The notes: a model not told the origin generated them from the letters alone. Positions 26,630 through 36,307 are shown, counted from the stretch's first letter. The stretch: DNA of 64,000 nucleotides from Flavobacteriaceae bacterium (GCA_013043685.1 JABDNT010000049.1:1-64000); one strand, 5' to 3'. A program made the numbers and translations.

Positions 26630-27153
26630 TGTACGAAGGGGAATTTCCAAAAAAACGATATAAGTATACTTTCAATTTTTTACAGCAGTTCGTAAGTCGG
26701 GAGGATAAAATTCTTGATCTTGGTATTTCTAATCCCTTCTCAGAGATCCTCAGGGATAAAGGTTATAATGTAAGCAATACAGCCGGGGAAGATCTCGATC
26801 TGGATACTACGGCCGTAAAAACCACAGATTATGACGTGGTCACCGCCTTTGAGATATTCGAACACATGGTTTCACCTTTTAATATTTTACAGGACATTCA
26901 GGCCAACAAACTTATCGCCTCTGTTCCTTTAAAACTCTGGTTCGCTTCAGCTTATCGCAGTAAAACCGATGATTGGGACCGGCATTACCATGAGTTTGAA
27001 GACTGGCAGTTCGATTGGCTACTTGAAAAAGCGGGTTGGAAGATCAAGAAACGGGAAAAGTTTACAAATCCGGTGAAAAAGGTAGGCATACGACCCATTT
27101 TAAGGCGGTTCACGCCGCGCTACTATTTGATCTATGCCGAAAGAGCCAAGTGA
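26629..27153 (+). CDS. SAM-dependent methyltransferase-like protein
   Basis: A 174-residue protein. Motif I is KILDLGISNPFSE (residues 25-37), with Gly-rich part altered from DxGxGxG, then the AFEIFEHM segment (motif II-like) near residue 78. It is short for the class I methyltransferases and the Gly-rich loop is degenerate, so activity is uncertain. It overlaps the ketosynthase stop by 1 base and its TGA stop overlaps the GTG start of the glycosyltransferase. The target could be the product of either neighbour. Confidence 0.72.
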   Translation: MYEGEFPKKRYKYTFNFLQQFVSREDKILDLGISNPFSEILRDKGYNVSNTAGEDLDLDTTAVKTTDYDVVTAFEIFEHMVSPFNILQDIQANKLIASVPLKLWFASAYRSKTDDWDRHYHEFEDWQFDWLLEKAGWKIKKREKFTNPVKKVGIRPILRRFTPRYYLIYAERAK

Positions 27154-27989
27154 ATATCTCTATAGTCATACCAGCACATAACGAAGAAGCGTATCTGGAC
27201 AAAACTTTAGATTCGCTAGTAAGTCAGACTCTGTTGCCAAAAAAGATAATAGTAGTTAATGACAACTCTACCGATAATACCCAACAAATTATTGACAGTT
27301 ATAGCGGTAAATATGAATTTATTCACGGTGTATCGCATAAGGCAGGAAGCGATCATGTCCCTGGTGCTAAAGTGATCGAAGCATTCAACCGTGGTTTGTC
27401 GGAGCTTGATTCGGATTATGATGTGATCTGTAAGTTCGATGCCGACCTGGTTTTTCCAATAGATTATTTACAAAAGTTAAAAGTCACTTTTCAAAGTTCA
27501 GAATCCATAGGAATGGCAGGTGGCTTCTGCTATGTTGAGAAGAATGGATCCTGGCATATAGAAGGTCTCACAGGTAAAGACCACATTAGGGGTGCCTTAA
27601 AGGCGTATCGCAAGGAATGCTTCCAGCAAATTGGGGGCCTTAAAAGAGCTATGGGCTGGGACACCATCGATGAACTCCTGGCACTATATCACGGATGGGA
27701 AGTACGTACGATTGATGCTCTACAGGTAAAACATATGAAGCCAACAGGAACTTCTTATTCTGGCAGATCCGGACGGCTGCAGGGAACTGCTTTCAAAAAG
27801 ATGCGTTATGGTTTTTTGCTCACCTTAATTGCATCAGCCAAGCTTTCTTTGAAAAAAAGAAATTTCTCTTACTTCCTGGATTGTATAAAAGGCTATTTTT
27901 CAGGCGATGGTGATTTTATGATAGGTAAAGATGAAGGAAGGTTCATCCGAAAACTTCGTTGGCGTAACATTCGCAAAAAACTGTTTTAA
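27150..27989 (+). CDS. Family 2 glycosyltransferase
   Basis: A 279-residue GT-A glycosyltransferase with an N-terminal SIVIPAHNEEAYLDKTLDSL and the KFDADLVF segment holding the DxD motif. Near residue 165 a WDTIDELL segment is the catalytic-type region; the C-terminus is basic with RKLRWRNIRKKL. No membrane helix is obvious. The start is GTG at 27150, 3 bases inside the previous stop, which I prefer because the conserved start lies right there; an earlier start is antisense-free but out of the family's frame start. It completes the three-gene unit with the KAS III and methyltransferase genes. Confidence 0.86.
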   Translation: MNISIVIPAHNEEAYLDKTLDSLVSQTLLPKKIIVVNDNSTDNTQQIIDSYSGKYEFIHGVSHKAGSDHVPGAKVIEAFNRGLSELDSDYDVICKFDADLVFPIDYLQKLKVTFQSSESIGMAGGFCYVEKNGSWHIEGLTGKDHIRGALKAYRKECFQQIGGLKRAMGWDTIDELLALYHGWEVRTIDALQVKHMKPTGTSYSGRSGRLQGTAFKKMRYGFLLTLIASAKLSLKKRNFSYFLDCIKGYFSGDGDFMIGKDEGRFIRKLRWRNIRKKLF

Positions 27990-28057
27990 AATAATAACGT
28001 CGCAATAATGAAATTAGCCACTATTCTTCATAAATTTAAAGAGCAATAAAACAGACT

Positions 28058-29131
28058 ATGAGATATCTACTTATCCTAATTCTAATAGGCGCATCAACGC
28101 TCGCCTGGTCACAATCACCTGAGAATTCGTCACCTGAAAGACCAAAAAATATCATATTACTGATCGGTGATGGCATGGGGATGAGCCAGGTATCGGTTAG
28201 TTTTTATTTTAATGAAAATGAATCGAATTTTAATAGATTCACCAATATCGGACTCATAAGAACCTCATCTTCTGCTCAGCTTATTACGGATTCTGCAGCG
28301 GGAGCGACCGCTTTTGCCAGTGGAATTAAGTCATATAACGGTGCCATTGGCGTGAATCCGAAAACAGAATCGGTCCCCACTATATTCGAATTGATGTCCA
28401 AAAACAATTACGCCACAGGGATTATTTCAACTTCTTCGGTGGTCCATGCTACTCCTGCAGCCTTTTATGCCCATGTTTTCAGCAGGAGGATGTATGAAGT
28501 TATCGCCGCGAACTTAGCCGAGAGTGAAGTCGATTTTATCGCAGGTGGAGGAAGTAAATTTTTCAATGCAAGAACTGATGGCAAGAATCTCTACGATTTA
28601 TTCGCAGCAAGAGATTTTGAAATTCACACAGAGTCTATACCTGAGACGCTTTCCGGGAAGAAACAACTAATCATTCTCGCTGAAGACGGCATGCCTAAAA
28701 TGATTGAAGGACGCGGAGATTTTCTGCCGAAAAGCACGGATCTAGCCATAGATTATTTATCAAAGAACAAAGAAGGGTTCTTCCTGGTAATTGAAGGTTC
28801 TCAGATAGATTGGGCAGGCCACGACAATAATGCTGATTATCTTATCGGTGAACAGCTGGATTTTGACAAGACCATAGGGGTTGCACTTGATTTTGCGAAG
28901 GAGAATGGAGAAACCCTTGTAATTGTTACCGCCGATCATGAGACAGGTGGACTTACATTGTCGGCCGATGGAAATGATTATAATAAAATTTCACCAATAT
29001 TTTCAACCGGAGGGCATTCAGCAACCCTGATTCCTGTATTTACTTATGGTCCGGGAGCTTCTTCCTTTAACGGAATCTATGAAAACACTGAGATCTTTCA
29101 CAAAATGATGGCTCTTTTAAATAAAAAATAG
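28058..29131 (+). CDS. Exported alkaline phosphatase
   Basis: A 357-residue periplasmic phosphatase. A signal peptide covers residues 1-19 (ending LAWS before Gln). Metal and catalytic residues: Asp38 in LLIGDGMGMSQ, nucleophile Ser79 in TDSAAGATA, EGSQIDWAGHDN, TADHETGG and TGGHSA. The protein is shorter than PhoA (about 450 residues) but keeps every metal-binding motif. It releases phosphate from monoesters. It may be cotranscribed with the glycosyltransferase gene 69 bases upstream, but no Pho box was recognised. Confidence 0.9.
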   Translation: MRYLLILILIGASTLAWSQSPENSSPERPKNIILLIGDGMGMSQVSVSFYFNENESNFNRFTNIGLIRTSSSAQLITDSAAGATAFASGIKSYNGAIGVNPKTESVPTIFELMSKNNYATGIISTSSVVHATPAAFYAHVFSRRMYEVIAANLAESEVDFIAGGGSKFFNARTDGKNLYDLFAARDFEIHTESIPETLSGKKQLIILAEDGMPKMIEGRGDFLPKSTDLAIDYLSKNKEGFFLVIEGSQIDWAGHDNNADYLIGEQLDFDKTIGVALDFAKENGETLVIVTADHETGGLTLSADGNDYNKISPIFSTGGHSATLIPVFTYGPGASSFNGIYENTEIFHKMMALLNKK

Positions 29132-29192
29132 CCCACTATTCCTATGATTACCACCACTACCCAGTCGGTTTATTTTGTTACTTTAGCGCAGT

Positions 29193-29939
29193 ATGATTGT
29201 AGTTAGAGCTCTCAAAGACGTAGGTTCATATTTCTTGATGCTGAAGAGGGTTTTCAGTGGTTTCACCAAAGGATCTATTCTTCGCGAACTTATCTTCAAG
29301 GAGATAGACGATCTTATTATAGGGTCTTTGGGGATTGTTTCCTTTATTTCATTTTTTGTAGGTGGGGTAATTGCTATCCAAACCGCATTGAACCTGGAAA
29401 ATCCTCTTATTCCGAAGTCTCTGATTGGCTTTGCTACGCGACAGTCAATGATCCTTGAATTTGCTCCCACCTTCATTTCAATTATTATGGCTGGTAAAAT
29501 GGGTTCATTTATAACTTCCAGTATAGGTTCCATGCGGGTAACCGAGCAAATTGATGCACTGGATGTTATGGGTGTTAATTCCCTGAATTATCTTGTCTTC
29601 CCGAAGGTTGTGGCCCTGATGTTTTATCCCTTCGTGATCGCATTATCCATGTTCCTGGGGATTTTCGGTGGATTTTTAGCAGGCGTATACGGTGGTTTCA
29701 CATCTCCAGGAGAATTTGTAACTGGATTACAGGATTCTTTCGATCCATTTCACTTAACATACGCTTTCATCAAAACGTTCATTTTTGCTTTTATCCTGGC
29801 TACAGTCCCTTCCTGGCAGGGGTATTTTATGAAAGGAGGGGCCCTTGAAGTAGGTAAAGCAAGCACAAATTCCTTTGTATGGACCAGTGTGCTGATCATT
29901 CTAGCCAATTATATTGTAACTACACTCCTTTTAAGCTAA
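29193..29939 (+). CDS. mlaE: MlaE-family ABC permease
   Basis: A 248-residue permease with five or six hydrophobic helices and the MlaE signature (a GGVIAIQTALN segment, then the FAPTFISIIMAGKMG core, and a GSMRVTEQIDALDVMG stretch). It forms the membrane part of a lipid transporter that moves phospholipids between inner and outer membranes. It overlaps mlaF by one base. A gene for the MCE-domain partner MlaD is not next to it. Confidence 0.91.
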   Translation: MIVVRALKDVGSYFLMLKRVFSGFTKGSILRELIFKEIDDLIIGSLGIVSFISFFVGGVIAIQTALNLENPLIPKSLIGFATRQSMILEFAPTFISIIMAGKMGSFITSSIGSMRVTEQIDALDVMGVNSLNYLVFPKVVALMFYPFVIALSMFLGIFGGFLAGVYGGFTSPGEFVTGLQDSFDPFHLTYAFIKTFIFAFILATVPSWQGYFMKGGALEVGKASTNSFVWTSVLIILANYIVTTLLLS

Positions 29940-30703
29940 TGATACGAGTAGAAGACATACACAAGAGTTTTGGAGAACATGAAGTTCTAAAAGGTATATC
30001 GACCGTTTTCGAAAAGGGTCGCACTAATCTCATCATCGGAGCCAGTGGTAGCGGTAAAACCGTACTGCTGAAATGCCTACTGGGCTTATTTCATCCTGAA
30101 CAGGGGAGAATTTACTATGAAGATAAGTCTATTCAGGACATGAATGACGATGAAAAAAGGGATTTACGAGAGCATATTGGAATGTTATTTCAGGGTGGAG
30201 CCTTGTTTGATTCTATGACCATAGAAGAAAATGTGATGTTCCCGCTTCGAATGTTCACTAAAAAGAAGCGAATCGAAATGCTGGACCGGGTGAATGAAGT
30301 GCTGGCCAGGGTTAATCTCGAAAACGTGAACAATAAATATCCTGCCGAAATATCCGGAGGGATGAAAAAACGTGTTTCTATAGCCCGGGCTATAGTGAAC
30401 CAGCCGAAGTATCTATTTTGTGATGAGCCTAACTCCGGCCTGGATCCAAACACTGCAACAGTAATCGATAATTTAATTCAGGAAATCACTAAAGAGTATA
30501 ATATTACTACAGTGGTCGTTTCTCACGACATGAATTCTGTCATGGAAATTGGCGAGAATATCGTGTTACTTAAAAATGGTGTTTTGGTTTGGGAAGGGTC
30601 CAATGAGGACATCTTTAAATCTAATAACAAGGATGTAACAGATTTTGTCTATTCTTCAGATTTATTTAAAAAAATCAGAGAAGTACAGCTGAAAGAAGGG
30701 TAA
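29939..30703 (+). CDS. mlaF: MlaF-like ABC ATPase
   Basis: A 254-residue ABC ATPase. Walker A GASGSGKT is at residues 34-41; the signature ISGGMKKRVSIARAI and Walker B YLFCDEPNSGLDP follow, and the H-loop is VSHDMNS. The order and the MKKR signature are typical of MlaF. The start ATG 29939 overlaps the mlaE stop (TAATG), and earlier starts lie within mlaE. It powers the MlaE permease. Confidence 0.92.
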   Translation: MIRVEDIHKSFGEHEVLKGISTVFEKGRTNLIIGASGSGKTVLLKCLLGLFHPEQGRIYYEDKSIQDMNDDEKRDLREHIGMLFQGGALFDSMTIEENVMFPLRMFTKKKRIEMLDRVNEVLARVNLENVNNKYPAEISGGMKKRVSIARAIVNQPKYLFCDEPNSGLDPNTATVIDNLIQEITKEYNITTVVVSHDMNSVMEIGENIVLLKNGVLVWEGSNEDIFKSNNKDVTDFVYSSDLFKKIREVQLKEG

Positions 30704-30713
30704 ATTTTGAAGA

Positions 30714-30721
30714 TATCTTTG
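30714..30721 (+). promoter_or_regulatory. -7 box for the FG-GAP protein gene
   Basis: TATCTTTG matches TAnnTTTG exactly, 10 bases after the mlaF stop and 51 bases before the next ATG. No TTTG -33 box is seen at the normal distance. Confidence 0.4.
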
Positions 30722-30772
30722 AGGAAATCATGGATATTTACACTATTTTTAACGCTGTAAAAAAATTTACCC

Positions 30773-32383
30773 ATGAAAAACTTATTACTTATTGGCATCG
30801 CTCTAGTTGTTAGCAGTATGTCATTTGCCCAGGTTACTTTTACAAATCAAGGTAACCTTTTAGCTAATTATCCGGATAACTCTGAAACCGCAGTCGATAT
30901 GAATGGTGACTGGATGGACGACTACGTTCGGGTTTCTGCAAATGGAGTTGGGATCGACTACCAGGTAGGTGACGGAACCTTTAATTCGGTTTTTTATCCT
31001 GTTACCATCGCGAACGTTCCGAACTGGAGCGTAGCAGCTGGTGACCTTGATGAAAATGGCTACAACGATCTTGTGTTAGGTAATGGCCAGCGTGTTTCTT
31101 TCCTTTATGCGAACGCTAATGGAACTGCTTATACCGAAACTACTTTCCCTGAGTTCATATTCTCACAGCGTTCAACGATGAACGACATTGATAATGATGG
31201 AGACCTGGATAGTTTTGTTTGTCACGATATTGACCTTAGCCACCCCTACCGTAATGACGGAACAGGGACTATGACACTCGACCAAACACTGATCGTAACA
31301 CTGGATCGGCCAGGAAATTATGCAGCTATTTGGGTAGATTACGATAACGACGGCGACAGCGATATGTACTTAACAAAGTGTCGTGGTGGAGCTGCACCAG
31401 GTGATCCTAACAGGGACAATGCAATGTACACCAACAACGGTGATGGTACTTTCACAGAAAACGGTTTAGATATCAATATGAGGGATAATGCGCAGTCATG
31501 GTCTACCGTGTTTGAAGATTTTGACAATGATGGTGATTTTGATGCCTTTATCGTAAATCACGATTTTCAAAATAGATTCATGCTGAATGATGGTACGGGA
31601 ATGTTCACGGACATCATCGGGACGACTGGAATTGACCCCAACGACCTGGGTGCATGGGAAAACCAAGCCGGAGATTTTAACAACGATGGATTCGTGGATA
31701 TCTTCTCTGAACTTTCCAAAGAACTTTATCTGAACAATGGTGACCTTACCTTCACAGGTATTGACCTTTCATTCGATGAAGGTGCAATAGGTGACTTCAA
31801 TGGTGATGGTTTCCTAGATGTGGTAAACAATGGTAATCTTTATATTAATGATGGCAATCCGAATAACTGGGTTAAAATCGGCCTCGAAGGTGTTCAGAGT
31901 AACCTTAATGGTATAGGGGCACGTATCGAGATTTATGGAGACTGGGGTATGCAAATCCGAGAAGTACGTTCAGGACAAGGTTTTAGCCATATGAATTCTT
32001 TAGTGGCGCACTTTGGAATTGGCACTGCCACAACCATCGATCAGATTGTTATTAAATGGCCTTCGGGAGTAGTTGATACCTATGATGATCCTGATACTAA
32101 TGTACAGCACATTTACGTTGAAGGAGGATCTTTAGGTTCTGATGATTTCCTGGCTAACACTATCAATGTTTATCCCAATCCAACATCGGATATGATTAAT
32201 TTTTCTTTGAACGGATTGGAAGATACCACTGTTAATGTGGTAGATGTAGCAGGCAAAATAGTCATGAATACTGTGATCTCTTCTGAAAACAATATCGATG
32301 TCTCTTCGCTGAAGAGCGGGGTGTACTTTGTACAAATGGAAGTTGAAGGAAGACAGGCCAGCTATAAGTTTATCAAGAAATAA
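30773..32383 (+). CDS. Secreted FG-GAP/VCBS repeat protein with ASPIC/UnbV and type IX sorting domain
   Basis: A 536-residue exported protein. The signal peptide ends in MSFAQ near residue 20. The middle holds seven calcium-binding FG-GAP motifs of D-x-D/N-x-D-G-x-x-D type (e.g. DIDNDGDLD and DFNGDGFLD), typical of a beta-propeller. A following ASPIC/UnbV region (GIGARIEIYGDWGM, then WPSGVVD) and a C-terminal type IX sorting domain (INVYPNPTSD to the end) complete it. It is probably surface exposed and may bind glycans or other cells; the ligand is unknown. Its stop is followed by a strong terminator. Confidence 0.9.
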   Translation: MKNLLLIGIALVVSSMSFAQVTFTNQGNLLANYPDNSETAVDMNGDWMDDYVRVSANGVGIDYQVGDGTFNSVFYPVTIANVPNWSVAAGDLDENGYNDLVLGNGQRVSFLYANANGTAYTETTFPEFIFSQRSTMNDIDNDGDLDSFVCHDIDLSHPYRNDGTGTMTLDQTLIVTLDRPGNYAAIWVDYDNDGDSDMYLTKCRGGAAPGDPNRDNAMYTNNGDGTFTENGLDINMRDNAQSWSTVFEDFDNDGDFDAFIVNHDFQNRFMLNDGTGMFTDIIGTTGIDPNDLGAWENQAGDFNNDGFVDIFSELSKELYLNNGDLTFTGIDLSFDEGAIGDFNGDGFLDVVNNGNLYINDGNPNNWVKIGLEGVQSNLNGIGARIEIYGDWGMQIREVRSGQGFSHMNSLVAHFGIGTATTIDQIVIKWPSGVVDTYDDPDTNVQHIYVEGGSLGSDDFLANTINVYPNPTSDMINFSLNGLEDTTVNVVDVAGKIVMNTVISSENNIDVSSLKSGVYFVQMEVEGRQASYKFIKK

Positions 32384-32398
32384 AATAAATCGGTTAAT

Positions 32399-32430
32399 AA
32401 AAAAAGGCGCTCATGAGAGCGCCTTTTTTT
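32399..32430. terminator. Bidirectional terminator
   Basis: AAGGCGCTC pairs with GAGCGCCTT around ATGA, with A and T runs on both sides. It separates the convergent FG-GAP gene and the DUF389 gene. Confidence 0.9.
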
Positions 32431-33859
32431 ATCGTTCTTCGATAAGTAATGTATCGAGGCTGAGTTTAAATTTCAACCAGTTCGCCAGCTTCTCATTGTT
32501 CGATCGTCGGGTCCTGGAATTTACAGACCGGTCCCAGTCAACTTCAAACACCGGTATAGTATCTATTTGCGTAAAATTGGTCATTACCCGTTTGGAATAG
32601 CTAAATGATATTAATTTATCGTAGTTAAGCTGTACCTCTTTACTTAAAGTAGCAAACTCAATTTCATCTATTTTAAGCTTGGTAATTTCGTCTTCCAGGA
32701 ATTCAATGCGAAGATCCTTGTCTCTTAACTCTTTCTGATTGTTCACATACAGGTCTTCGAGTATATCTTCTTTGAGATCCCCGGAAATCTTTTCGGCCAG
32801 CTCACCAGACTGATCAGAACCCTGGTATATATTAAGTTTAGATCCTTCAAGTTGTTCGGTTTCTCCCAGTGCCGTTTGCCATTTGTTTAACTGGCCTTGT
32901 GGTACCAGCCTGCCGATAAGGTACACTTCAATCTCTTTGGATGGATAATCAAATGTATATTTCACTACTTCGGCACCGTCATAATTAATCACATCCCGAA
33001 CGAATTCCTTTGTACGATTTTCATATACCTGTTTATCCAACAAATTCAGGAAGAGAATCACACTAGGTACCATTACAATCAAGGCGATTAACGAAGCAAC
33101 ACGAGAGATAAGGCGTCTCCTTCTGGAATTCGCATAACGTACGAGTGGGAAACGCAATAATTTAGCTACAATGAAGGTAGATAATGCAATGAACACCGTA
33201 TTAATGGAAAAAAGGTATATAGCACCTCCAGCATAATTCAGATTACCAATCGCAAGCCCATAGCCTACTGTACACAGAGGTGGCATCAGAGCCGTAGCGA
33301 TGGCGACACCAAAAATAACACTGGCTATTGTACCGCTTTTTGTTTTCGCAACTATGAGCGCAAGTCCGCCAAAAATAGCGACCAGCACGTCTAAAATGGT
33401 TGGATAGGTTCTGGCCAGCAACTCGGGTGTTTCTTCCGTAAGCGGCGATATTTTAAAATAAAGAAAGGCGGTTAGTACACTAAGACCTATCATCACACCG
33501 AGGTTTATTAATGACCGGCGGAGCGTTTCTACATCATTGATGGCTACAGCAAGGCCCACACCCACTATCGGACCCATAAGTGGTGAAATAAGCATGGCAC
33601 CTATAACCACTGCCGTACTGCTCACATTTAAACCTATAGAAGCGACAAAAATAGAAAAGATAAGAATCCACGCATTATGCCCTTTAAAGGATATGTCCTT
33701 CTTAACAGCGGTAATAGTGGCATCTCTATCAGTTTCCGAACGTATGTCCAGTAATTCAGAAAAGAATTTTTTAATACTTGCCCAGGTCGAAAGTTTTAAG
33801 TGTTCAAACTGTTCTTCCTCAGTGGGAGTACTATTTGGCCTGTTATTGGATGTGTTCAT
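32429..33859 (-). CDS. DUF389 membrane protein
   Basis: A 476-residue membrane protein. The N-terminal 60 residues are cytoplasmic; then come seven to nine helices with the DUF389 core (a SSTAVVIGAMLISPLMGPIV stretch, then a second GVAIATALMPPLCT stretch, near-repeat of the first). The last 200 residues are soluble, with a coiled region near residue 385 (QKELRDKDLRIEFLEDEITKL). The core may be a transporter-like fold but the function is not known. It stands 1 base before manC and is probably cotranscribed with it. Confidence 0.87.
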   Translation of the reverse strand: MNTSNNRPNSTPTEEEQFEHLKLSTWASIKKFFSELLDIRSETDRDATITAVKKDISFKGHNAWILIFSIFVASIGLNVSSTAVVIGAMLISPLMGPIVGVGLAVAINDVETLRRSLINLGVMIGLSVLTAFLYFKISPLTEETPELLARTYPTILDVLVAIFGGLALIVAKTKSGTIASVIFGVAIATALMPPLCTVGYGLAIGNLNYAGGAIYLFSINTVFIALSTFIVAKLLRFPLVRYANSRRRRLISRVASLIALIVMVPSVILFLNLLDKQVYENRTKEFVRDVINYDGAEVVKYTFDYPSKEIEVYLIGRLVPQGQLNKWQTALGETEQLEGSKLNIYQGSDQSGELAEKISGDLKEDILEDLYVNNQKELRDKDLRIEFLEDEITKLKIDEIEFATLSKEVQLNYDKLISFSYSKRVMTNFTQIDTIPVFEVDWDRSVNSRTRRSNNEKLANWLKFKLSLDTLLIEER

Positions 33860-34939
33860 TTAAGTATAATTTTCACCAAAAGTATGCGATATTTCAGCTA
33901 ATAGCTTCTTAATATTTTGTTCTTTTTCTTTTGGATAAATCATGAGTACATTGTCCTTATCTACAATGATATAATCCTTTATTCCATCCACCACCACAAG
34001 TTTTTTGGTACTGGTATACACTATATTCCCTTCGGAATCCCTAAAATAGGGAACCGCCCTAACTATTGCATTTCCATGCTCGTCTTTCTCCAGTTTGTCG
34101 TGAAGAGCTCCCCAGGTCCCAAGGTCGTTCCAATCGAAGCTCGCCTTTTTCATAAAGACGTTACCGGCCTTTTCCATTATTCCATAATCTATGGAGATAT
34201 TTTCTGCACTGGCATAGTTTTCTTCCACGAACTTCTTTTCTTGAGAAGTATTTAATTGTACCTCTCCCGAATGAAATAAATCATACATATCGGGTAAATG
34301 CTCACTAAATGCCTTAATAATGCTCCGAACACTCCAAATGAAGATCCCCGCATTCCATAAGAAATTTCCGGCAGCCAGAAACTCCTTTGCGGTTTCATAA
34401 TCAGGTTTTTCCCGAAACTGAAGTACTCTTTTAATTTCCGAAGCATCCGACTGATCACTTTCAATATATCCATAGCCCGTATTCGGAAAGCTTGGATTAA
34501 TACCCAGTGTAACTAGTTTATCATTTGCACGACAGTCCTCGAAACAACTTATCACATCACTCATGAAAGCGGCTTCATCTTCTATCCAATGATCACTGGG
34601 AGCAACAAGCATCAATGCATTAGGGTTCTCCTTATGGATCTTTAATGCAGAAAGTAAAATACAGGGAGCTGTATTTCTCATGGCGGGTTCCAGCACAAGC
34701 TGCTCTCCAGTCATGCCTGGAATTTGCTCCAGGACCAAATCGCTATATCGCTCATTGGTTAACACCCTTATATTTTCTTTCGGAATTCCATTGGTAATCC
34801 TGCTAAATGTTTTTTGAAGGAGACTATGCCCCGTTCCTAACATATCATGAAACTGCTTTGGAAATCCACTGGTGCTTACCGGCCAAAATCGGGATCCGAT
34901 CCCACCGGCCATAATCACTGCATAATAGTCTTTCTTCAT
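33860..34939 (-). CDS. manC: Mannose-1-phosphate guanylyltransferase
   Basis: A 359-residue nucleotidyltransferase making GDP-mannose. The start AVIMAGGIGSRFWPVS and PKQF, the LVAPSDHWI segment, and FREKPD with WNAGIFIW are typical. The GMP-type cupin isomerase domain found in bifunctional ManC is absent. It feeds GDP-sugars to surface polysaccharides or glycoproteins. It lies in a compact minus-strand run with sprT-like and SDR genes, 2-3 bases apart. Confidence 0.93.
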   Translation of the reverse strand: MKKDYYAVIMAGGIGSRFWPVSTSGFPKQFHDMLGTGHSLLQKTFSRITNGIPKENIRVLTNERYSDLVLEQIPGMTGEQLVLEPAMRNTAPCILLSALKIHKENPNALMLVAPSDHWIEDEAAFMSDVISCFEDCRANDKLVTLGINPSFPNTGYGYIESDQSDASEIKRVLQFREKPDYETAKEFLAAGNFLWNAGIFIWSVRSIIKAFSEHLPDMYDLFHSGEVQLNTSQEKKFVEENYASAENISIDYGIMEKAGNVFMKKASFDWNDLGTWGALHDKLEKDEHGNAIVRAVPYFRDSEGNIVYTSTKKLVVVDGIKDYIIVDKDNVLMIYPKEKEQNIKKLLAEISHTFGENYT

Positions 34940-34941
34940 AT

Positions 34942-35538
34942 CTACTTGATAAATTCAACTTCCGCATTAGGGTTGAACAAATATATCCTTCCTGAAGCCA
35001 GGTCAAGGCATTCATAACGTTTCACCCGTTTATTTCCACGTTTAAACAATTTCCCGTTATACAACCGGAAGGTGGCCCCATAAGGTATCTCAAATATATA
35101 GTTTTTATCATTGGGTGGATCGTATTCTTTTAGCGCCAGTGATAAATTGCTGTCAGTATCACTGGACGCTTTCGGATTTTTGAAATGAATTGCAAGCAAA
35201 GGTAATAGGCCTGAAGGGAAAATCTCCGGACGTATAAAGGGTAACATAAACTGCCGAAAAATATGCTTCCATTCTTTTCCATGTGGCTTAATGGACCGTC
35301 CGTATTCATTAAATGCAACCAAATGCGCGATCTCATGGATCAATGTAATAAGAAAGCGATAGACATTTAAATTGGCATTCACCGTAATCTGATGCCCGCC
35401 ATTTGGCAATTTTTTATAATCGCCATGTCGGGTAACACGTTCGTTCACGATTTTCAAATGCACATTATATCTCTTGATCAATTCGAAAACCGGCTTGACT
35501 GCACCCCTTGGTATATATTTCTCTAGTAGATCTGTCAT
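34942..35538 (-). CDS. SprT-like zinc metalloprotease domain protein
   Basis: A 198-residue protein with a HEIAH zinc motif (His68, Glu69, His72) and the HGKEWKHIFRQFM segment that carries the third ligand region. In the SprT-like family, this domain is a zinc metalloprotease fold, related to Spartan but without its PIP box. The C-terminus resembles the family tail that contains a small beta domain. Function is unknown. It is 2 bases from manC and 3 bases from the SDR gene. Confidence 0.85.
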   Translation of the reverse strand: MTDLLEKYIPRGAVKPVFELIKRYNVHLKIVNERVTRHGDYKKLPNGGHQITVNANLNVYRFLITLIHEIAHLVAFNEYGRSIKPHGKEWKHIFRQFMLPFIRPEIFPSGLLPLLAIHFKNPKASSDTDSNLSLALKEYDPPNDKNYIFEIPYGATFRLYNGKLFKRGNKRVKRYECLDLASGRIYLFNPNAEVEFIK

Positions 35539-35541
35539 GTA

Positions 35542-36225
35542 TTATGGGGTAGAACTGGATACCTGCATAATCTTACCATTGTATAAATTATGGCCGTTTA
35601 AGGAAAACTCCATGATATGTTGCGCCATTTCCTTTGCTGTCACTGGTGCCTTGTACCCTGGAAATGCCTCTTCCAGCATTTCGGTTTGAACAGCTCCCAG
35701 TGCCAGTGCGTTAAAAGCTGGGCCGGTTTCTTTATACTCTTCTGCTAAGACTTCGGTTAATGTTAAAATGGCACCTTTACTGCTGCTGTAGGCCGCTAAT
35801 CCCGGGAATTTTGCGCTTCCCTGCACGCCACCCATGCTGCTAATATTCACCACATGGCCTTCTTTATTCATAAAAGGCAGAACCACCTTGATCATAGAAA
35901 CCGCTCCAAAAACATTCACTTCGTAAGATCTCTGAAAATCTTCAGCATCTAACTCTTCAAAAGGCTTGTTCACCAGGTAACCCGAATTATTTATCAGAAT
36001 ATCTACCTTGCGCCATTGTTCAGCAATAAATTCAGTTACCTTCTGCACATCAGCTTTCCGGGTAATATCGCAAGGGAAACAATAACAATTCGACATCCCA
36101 AGATCGGAAATCGGTTTATCATTTCTGGACAGGGCAAGAACGTTGTGACCGGCTTTTGCAAATAGTGCCACCAATTCATACCCAATTCCTCGACTTGTTC
36201 CCGTGATTACAACATTTTTATTCAT
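35542..36225 (-). CDS. Short-chain dehydrogenase/reductase
   Basis: A 227-residue SDR. The cofactor motif TGTSRGIG is at residues 9-16; NNSGYL near 84, the catalytic Ser in NISSMGG, and YSSSKG (Tyr and Lys) follow. NAD(P) dependent; the substrate cannot be judged. It is probably in the operon of manC and the SprT-like gene. Confidence 0.88.
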   Translation of the reverse strand: MNKNVVITGTSRGIGYELVALFAKAGHNVLALSRNDKPISDLGMSNCYCFPCDITRKADVQKVTEFIAEQWRKVDILINNSGYLVNKPFEELDAEDFQRSYEVNVFGAVSMIKVVLPFMNKEGHVVNISSMGGVQGSAKFPGLAAYSSSKGAILTLTEVLAEEYKETGPAFNALALGAVQTEMLEEAFPGYKAPVTAKEMAQHIMEFSLNGHNLYNGKIMQVSSSTP

Positions 36226-36307
36226 GTTCTAAAGATAAACAAATCCCGCACCTTCAAAATAAGAAGAACACGGGATCTTGCTGGTTTAATACTTCCGAAT
36301 AATTATG

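Noticed and set aside
28008-28049. A 13-codon ATG frame between the glycosyltransferase and alkaline phosphatase genes
   Set aside because: Too short, with no support from spacing or motif.
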